Origin: Dehalococcoidia bacterium UBA1151
GTDB taxonomy: Bacteria > Chloroflexota > Dehalococcoidia > Lucifugimonadales > Lucifugimonadaceae
Reading direction: 5' to 3'
Assembly (NCBI GenBank): GCA_002311865.1
Contig: DBZV01000212.1
Span: 1 to 9,745 of the forward strand
DNA length: 9,745 nt
The position numbers and the translations under genes were made by a program. The notes under the pieces were generated by a model, which worked only from the letters and a program-made list of their open reading frames with translations, had not been told where the DNA came from and did not search any database. Positions 6,079-9,745 of the stretch are shown piece after piece; positions within the stretch are counted from its first letter, which is position 1; every line of letters starts with the position of its first letter.

Positions 6079-7082
6079 GGTTGGGTCTTCGAGTTTGAAG
6101 ATCGCCTATAAAGATGCTCGAACTCGCCAGCGAAGTGACAGGCAACCGATGTGTCGAGTTGGTGTTCCGTTAGCACCGGTTCTTCTTCTGAGCAGACGGG
6201 TTGCGCTATCGGACATCGCGTGTGAAACCGGCATCCCGATGGAAGGTCGCTTGCGCTTGCCACCGGACCTGTCAGCACGATTCGTGATCGACCCCTTTCA
6301 ACAACGGGATCAGGTACCGGAACTGCTGACCTCAGGGTGATCGAATAGGGATGGAGAAGAGGGGCGGTGCCTTTAGCGGAGTTCTGGAGCTCGACGATCT
6401 TTCCTAGGTACATGACTGCAACTCTGTCGCTCATGAAGTCGACGGCCGCAATGTCGTGGGAAATAAAGACGTAGTTGACCGGATGCTGGTCAGCAAGATC
6501 CTTTAGGAGGTTCAGGACCTGAGCCTGTGTCGACATGTCGAGGGAACTAACTGCCTCATCGAGCACAATCAATCGTGGTTTACTGGCGAGAGCTCGGGCT
6601 ATAGCGGCTCGCTGCTGTTGCCCACCTGAAAGTTCGCCCGGATAACGATCGATCATCTGGCCTGGTAGCCCGACCTGATCGAGTAGTTCCGTCACGCGTC
6701 GACGACGCTCAGTTTTTCCCAGACCCTCATTCTGTAGGGGCTCCCCGATGCTCCATCCGATTCGCTTCCAGGGGTTCAGCGAGCCGGCAGCGTCCTGGTA
6801 AACCATCTGAAAACCGTCGTTGCGGGCATTTGCACCGGGCCTTTGGTTGCGAGAGCGTTTGACACCTCTGACGACCACTTCGCCGCTCGTAGGCCTTTCC
6901 AGACCAACAATGACCCGACCGAGGGTGGTTTTCCCACAGCCTGACTCACCAACGATTCCGAGGACTTCTCCCGGGTTGATCGTTAGGGTGACATCGTCGA
7001 GTGCGTGAACTGTGTCGCTTCGTGTCCTCCGCTGGCCCCGCGAGAAGTGCACGGACACCCGGTCGAGTTCAACGAGACTCAT
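6075..7082 (-). CDS. Oligopeptide/dipeptide-type ABC importer ATPase, DppF/OppF-like
   Basis: A 335-aa cytoplasmic ATPase. Walker A is GESGCGKTT (45-53), the Q-loop glutamine is Q96, the signature is LSGGQQQR (151-158), Walker B is LIVLDE (171-176) followed by the D-loop SSLD, and the switch His is H209 in ISHD. YQDAAGSLNP (about 95-104) and the DEAVSSLD form are typical of the F-type subunit. The C-terminal oligo/dipeptide-transporter domain (about 232-320) holds LHPYS and four cysteines (C284, C290, C297, C315). This C-x5-C-x6-C-x17-C pattern is common in the family and binds an iron-sulfur cluster in at least one studied relative. It forms the ATPase heterodimer with the DppD-like subunit encoded just upstream. 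The ATG at 7082 overlaps the DppD-like stop by four bases (ATGA). Confidence 0.93.
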   Translation of the reverse strand: MSLVELDRVSVHFSRGQRRTRSDTVHALDDVTLTINPGEVLGIVGESGCGKTTLGRVIVGLERPTSGEVVVRGVKRSRNQRPGANARNDGFQMVYQDAAGSLNPWKRIGWSIGEPLQNEGLGKTERRRRVTELLDQVGLPGQMIDRYPGELSGGQQQRAAIARALASKPRLIVLDEAVSSLDMSTQAQVLNLLKDLADQHPVNYVFISHDIAAVDFMSDRVAVMYLGKIVELQNSAKGTAPLLHPYSITLRSAVPVPDPVVERGRSRIVLTGPVASASDLPSGCRFHTRCPIAQPVCSEEEPVLTEHQLDTSVACHFAGEFEHLYRRSSNSKTQP

Positions 7083-8137
7083 TTTCCCGATAACCCGGTG
7101 CTCTCAGCCCTGTCCCGGTGATCTGAATCTGCCAGCCGGGTAGGTAGAAGTCCGTGGCGTTGACTGATCCAGCAGCGTACTTTCTGGCCGTGAGAGAGAT
7201 CAGCGAGCGCCGGGGGTTCAGTGCACTTCTCTTCGACGTAGTCGCACCGGTTCTGGAATCGACATCCGCTCGGAAGCTCAGTCATCTGAGGTGAAGCTCC
7301 GCGAAGCTCTGTAAGACGCTTGCCAGTGGAGCGGTCGGGCTGTGAGTCAAGAAGTCCTCGCGTATAAGGGTGAGCTGGAGTGTGAAAAACCGTTTCGACT
7401 GGAGCTTCTTCAACGATTTGGCCGGCGTACATCACGATTACCCGATCACAAAGACTGGCCACCATGCCTAGATTGTGGGTGACGAGGACTACCCCCATGC
7501 CCCGATCTACCGCGAGGCGTTCGATCAACTCGAGGATCTGGGCCTGGATCGTGACATCCAATGCTGTTGTTGGCTCGTCAGCGATGAGCACAGCAGGCTC
7601 GTTTAGGAGACTCATTGCGATCATGACTCGTTGGAGCATCCCTCCGGAGAACTGGTGCGGGTAGTCGTTGATTCGCTCAGCGGGTTCTGGCATGCCGACC
7701 CATGTGAGAGCTTCAACAACTTTTTCAGTTGCTTCCCGGCGCGAGATATTGGCATGTTGAGTTGCGGCTTCAACTAACTGCCATCCGATGGTGAAGCCTG
7801 GGTGGAATGACCGAATCGGGTTCTGGAAGATCATTCCAATCTCCCTGCCACGAACCTTCCGCATCTCTTTGTGGCTTAGCTTCAAGAGGTCTCGACCGTG
7901 TAGTTTGATCTCACCGCCGATGATTCTTCCGGGCGTTGAGACTAAACCCAGGAGGGAGCGTGCGAGCGTCGTCTTCCCGCTACCCGAGTCCCCGACGATG
8001 CCGAGCACCTCGCCAGGGGACAACTCGAAAGATACATCGTCAACTGCGACGACCTCCCCATCTCGGCCCGGATAGACGGTGACCAGGTTTCTGACAGATA
8101 AGACACCAGGGCCGGAGGGTGGGGCTAATACCGCCAT
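7079..8137 (-). CDS. Oligopeptide/dipeptide-type ABC importer ATPase, DppD/OppD-like
   Basis: A 352-aa cytoplasmic ATPase. Walker A is GDSGSGKTT (49-57), the Q-loop is FQNP (Q105), the signature is FSGGMLQR (163-170), Walker B is VLIADE (183-188) with TTALD, and the switch His is H221 in VTHN. FSGGM and ADEPTTALDVTIQAQIL are typical of the D-type subunit. The C-terminal domain has AHPYTRGLL and cysteines C292, C298, C305 and C322 with nearly the same spacing as in the F-type partner. The last ~25 residues are polar and unlike conserved family sequence. No good Shine-Dalgarno precedes ATG 8137, unusual for the first gene after a hairpin, so expression may be modest. It lies 81 bp downstream of the solute-binding-protein stop, with a strong hairpin in the gap. 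Confidence 0.93.
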   Translation of the reverse strand: MAVLAPPSGPGVLSVRNLVTVYPGRDGEVVAVDDVSFELSPGEVLGIVGDSGSGKTTLARSLLGLVSTPGRIIGGEIKLHGRDLLKLSHKEMRKVRGREIGMIFQNPIRSFHPGFTIGWQLVEAATQHANISRREATEKVVEALTWVGMPEPAERINDYPHQFSGGMLQRVMIAMSLLNEPAVLIADEPTTALDVTIQAQILELIERLAVDRGMGVVLVTHNLGMVASLCDRVIVMYAGQIVEEAPVETVFHTPAHPYTRGLLDSQPDRSTGKRLTELRGASPQMTELPSGCRFQNRCDYVEEKCTEPPALADLSHGQKVRCWISQRHGLLPTRLADSDHRDRAESTGLSGK

Positions 8138-8166
8138 TGATTTGAAACCAGGGGCACCGCGACGAG

Positions 8167-8203
8167 CCCGGTGGGCGCACAGGCCGTCTGTGCGCCCACC
8201 GGG
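8167..8203 (-). terminator. Intercistronic hairpin after the solute-binding-protein gene (attenuator or 3'-end stabiliser)
   Basis: A perfect 16-bp inverted repeat: CCCGGTGGGCGCACAG (8167-8182) and CTGTGCGCCCACCGGG (8188-8203) around a 5-nt loop. It starts 15 nt after the TAA of the binding-protein gene and lies before the ATPase gene. There is no U-tract after the stem on either strand, so it is not a classical intrinsic terminator. In other importer operons, hairpins at this place protect the binding-protein mRNA or cause partial termination, so more binding protein is made than membrane components. That role is inferred from position and stability. Confidence 0.7.
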
Positions 8204-8218
8204 GTCATCAGTGGTGTC

Positions 8219-9745
8219 TTAGTCAGCCGGGGTGAGGGAGAGGTAGAGAACCCTCTTATCGCCGGTCAAGTACCAACTGTGGTCCGCATTACTGAGGAGG
8301 TCATTTCGGTATATGTGGCCGGTATTGGTATAGACCGTTCCGGAGTACGGGTAAGCATTCTCGGCTTCCAGCATCTGGACTGCTCGGAATGCTTCGGGAC
8401 GCTCTTCTGGCGTCGCCGCAGCCAAGGCTGCCAGAGCTGGTATCAACTCGGGAAGAATCTCATCAGGCATGGCCTGCCATCCGGTTCTCGGTAGCACATA
8501 CCTGTAGGGGTTCGAGTACCAGCCCTGATCGGTAGAGGACAGGTCGTAGTCGGCGTTTATGAGTTTTGGAATCCATACAGCTTGCTCGACTGGACTCAAC
8601 TGGACCTCGATACCGCATTCGGCCCAAGAGGCCTGAAGAACCTCAAAGAAGATGTCCTCGTACGGCGCCCGAGTCGGATAAACGAAGTCAAGTTGAGTGC
8701 CTTCCAATCCGTTGTCGGCAATAAGTTTCTTGCCTGCCGCAACATCTCTGGTGTAGTTAGGCAGTTCTTCGGGCTTGAGTGCGTATTCGACAAGGGGGTG
8801 TGCAGTCGACCACGGCACCGCCTCGCCCATGTAGACGACGTCTGCAATCGCCTGCCGATCCATACACAGCCACAACGCCTTGACCAGATTGTCGTCGCGC
8901 GTCTTCCCGACCTTACTGGCATGAATCCAGAAGGTTCGCGTAGGAATGTCGTCAATCGTCAGACTGTCGTCACCGCGCAGGCCAGCCGTCGTCGCTGCAG
9001 ACGTCGGGTGGATTAGGGCAACTTCCCCTGCACGGAGGGCCGCGACCATCGACGCGTCCTCCGTGATGATTCTCACGTGTAGGCGGTCAAAGTCCGGCAA
9101 GGCTGACGGATTCCAGTAGTCGTTGTTGACGTCTAGAACCAACTCGGAGCCTGGGACGTAAGACACAAACGTAAAGGGACCTGTGCCCACCGGCGAAGTT
9201 CCCTGGGCAGAGTTGGTCGAGGTGAGGATGGAGGAGAACCCCAAACCCGTCGAATCGCCAATGACGTAGACGAACGTCGTATCCGGCTCGACCATGTGGT
9301 ACACGGCCGTGTAGTCGTCGGTGCAGGTGATCTCAGCAAGATTCTCTGCGCGCTGCTGCACCATCGGGATTCCGTCTGAGACGGCGCGCTCAACGCTGTA
9401 TTTTACGTCGGCACATGTAAGCGCCGCACCGTTGTGGAACTTGACTCCCTTGCGCAGATTGAACGTGTAACTCATCTTGTCGTCTGCCATTGACCACGAT
9501 TCGGCGAGGAGAGGTTCCACCAGGCCCGATGGCGTTGTTCTCACAAGTGTTTCGAAGACTGATGTGAAAAGCGGAGCATCAAACTCTCCGCCGCCAGAGT
9601 TCTTTGGATCAAAGTTGTAGACCTCGGCCTTTTCCGAGACGACTACTGTGATTAGGTCGACGTCGGAGGCAGCGGCCTCTTCCTTAGCTGCGGCAGCCTC
9701 GTCTTTAGCTGCGGCGGCTTCTCCCTTAGCTGCGGCAGCCTCTTC
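8219..9745 (-). CDS. ABC importer solute-binding protein, family 5 (DppA/OppA-like), N-terminus beyond right edge
   Basis: Partial gene: 508 codons are visible up to TAA at 8219, and the frame stays open to base 9745, so the start and any signal peptide or lipobox are outside. Visible residues 1-28 are an Ala/Glu/Lys heptad stalk. The SBP_bac_5 domain then begins at about DVDLITVVVSE. Family marks are the NFDPKNSGGG strand, FTSVFETLV, LAESWSMADD, YTFNLRKGVKFHNGAALTCADVKYSVER (the cluster signature, near visible residues 95-120), TGPFTF, and near the end the PYSGTVY segment. The protein would capture ligand outside the membrane and hand it to the permease pair. GTG 9544 cannot be the true start, because the family's first lobe extends upstream of it. 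Family 5 binds peptides but also sugars, opines, nickel chelates and other solutes, so specificity is open. Confidence 0.92.
   Translation of the reverse strand, partial: EEAAAAKGEAAAAKDEAAAAKEEAAASDVDLITVVVSEKAEVYNFDPKNSGGGEFDAPLFTSVFETLVRTTPSGLVEPLLAESWSMADDKMSYTFNLRKGVKFHNGAALTCADVKYSVERAVSDGIPMVQQRAENLAEITCTDDYTAVYHMVEPDTTFVYVIGDSTGLGFSSILTSTNSAQGTSPVGTGPFTFVSYVPGSELVLDVNNDYWNPSALPDFDRLHVRIITEDASMVAALRAGEVALIHPTSAATTAGLRGDDSLTIDDIPTRTFWIHASKVGKTRDDNLVKALWLCMDRQAIADVVYMGEAVPWSTAHPLVEYALKPEELPNYTRDVAAGKKLIADNGLEGTQLDFVYPTRAPYEDIFFEVLQASWAECGIEVQLSPVEQAVWIPKLINADYDLSSTDQGWYSNPYRYVLPRTGWQAMPDEILPELIPALAALAAATPEERPEAFRAVQMLEAENAYPYSGTVYTNTGHIYRNDLLSNADHSWYLTGDKRVLYLSLTPAD
9662..9745 (-). repeat. 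21-bp tandem repeats encoding an EAAAAK-type heptad stalk
   Basis: Four consecutive 21-bp units in frame (9745-9725, 9724-9704, 9703-9683 and a degenerate 9682-9662) encode EEAAAAK, GEAAAAK, DEAAAAK and EEAAASD. The array continues past the right edge. The DNA units are similar but carry synonymous changes, so the repeat is kept at protein level. Predicted structure is a rigid helix with charges at heptad positions 7, 1 and 2 on one side and alanine on the other. Ahead of a binding-protein domain it probably serves as a spacer from the membrane anchor. Confidence 0.8.

Noticed and set aside
8582..9016. A 144-codon plus-strand open frame opposite the solute-binding-protein gene.
   Set aside because: The opposite strand encodes conserved SBP_bac_5 sequence throughout, and this frame shows no family features.
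1..9745. Possible mobile-element, CRISPR or prophage content.
   Set aside because: No transposase, integrase, phage gene, spacer-repeat array or flanking terminal repeats are visible; the few repeats are local and explained above.

Overview
The window looks like bacterial chromosome of moderate G+C (roughly mid-50s % by eye). It is gene-dense, with short or overlapping junctions and no tRNA, rRNA, insertion sequence or CRISPR array that I could see. Taxonomy cannot be fixed from the sequence. Frequent GTG/TTG starts, the G+C level and an Ala/Glu/Lys-rich stalk ahead of a solute-binding protein would suit an uncultured actinobacterium (Acidimicrobiia-like) or Chloroflexi-like lineage, but this is inference.

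Left part (1-2082, minus strand): a thiamine-diphosphate (ThDP) enzyme of the acetolactate-synthase superfamily is followed, 83 bp downstream, by a phosphotriesterase-family metallohydrolase that runs off the left edge. Between this pair and the rightward genes lies a short divergent control region (about 2083-2201). It holds a perfect 15-bp direct repeat and a good sigma70-type promoter (TTGGCA-N17-TAGAAT) whose -35 lies inside the second repeat copy.

Middle (2202-4177, plus strand): a Gfo/Idh/MocA-family NAD(P)-dependent oxidoreductase with an N-terminal extension, followed 2 bp later by a complete classical short-chain dehydrogenase/reductase (SDR). These two are almost certainly co-translated. 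The SDR ends 30 bp from the end of the convergent transporter operon.

Right part (4208-9745, minus strand): a complete oligopeptide/dipeptide-type (Opp/Dpp/Nik) ABC importer in transcription order solute-binding protein, ATPase D, ATPase F, permease B, permease C. The last three junctions overlap by 1-4 bases. The binding-protein gene is separated from the rest by a perfect 16-bp hairpin. Its 5' end is beyond the right edge, and the visible 5' part encodes an EAAAAK-type heptad-repeat stalk.

The locus reads as an uptake-plus-catabolism module: the importer brings in a small organic ligand, two NAD(P)-linked dehydrogenases oxidise or reduce it, a phosphotriesterase-type hydrolase could open a lactone, ester or amide, and a ThDP enzyme could cleave or join a C-C bond. 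The substrate cannot be read from the sequence. The most unusual features are the repeat-embedded divergent promoter, the intercistronic hairpin, the heptad stalk, a 13-bp inverted repeat inside the oxidoreductase gene, and the combination of enzyme families.
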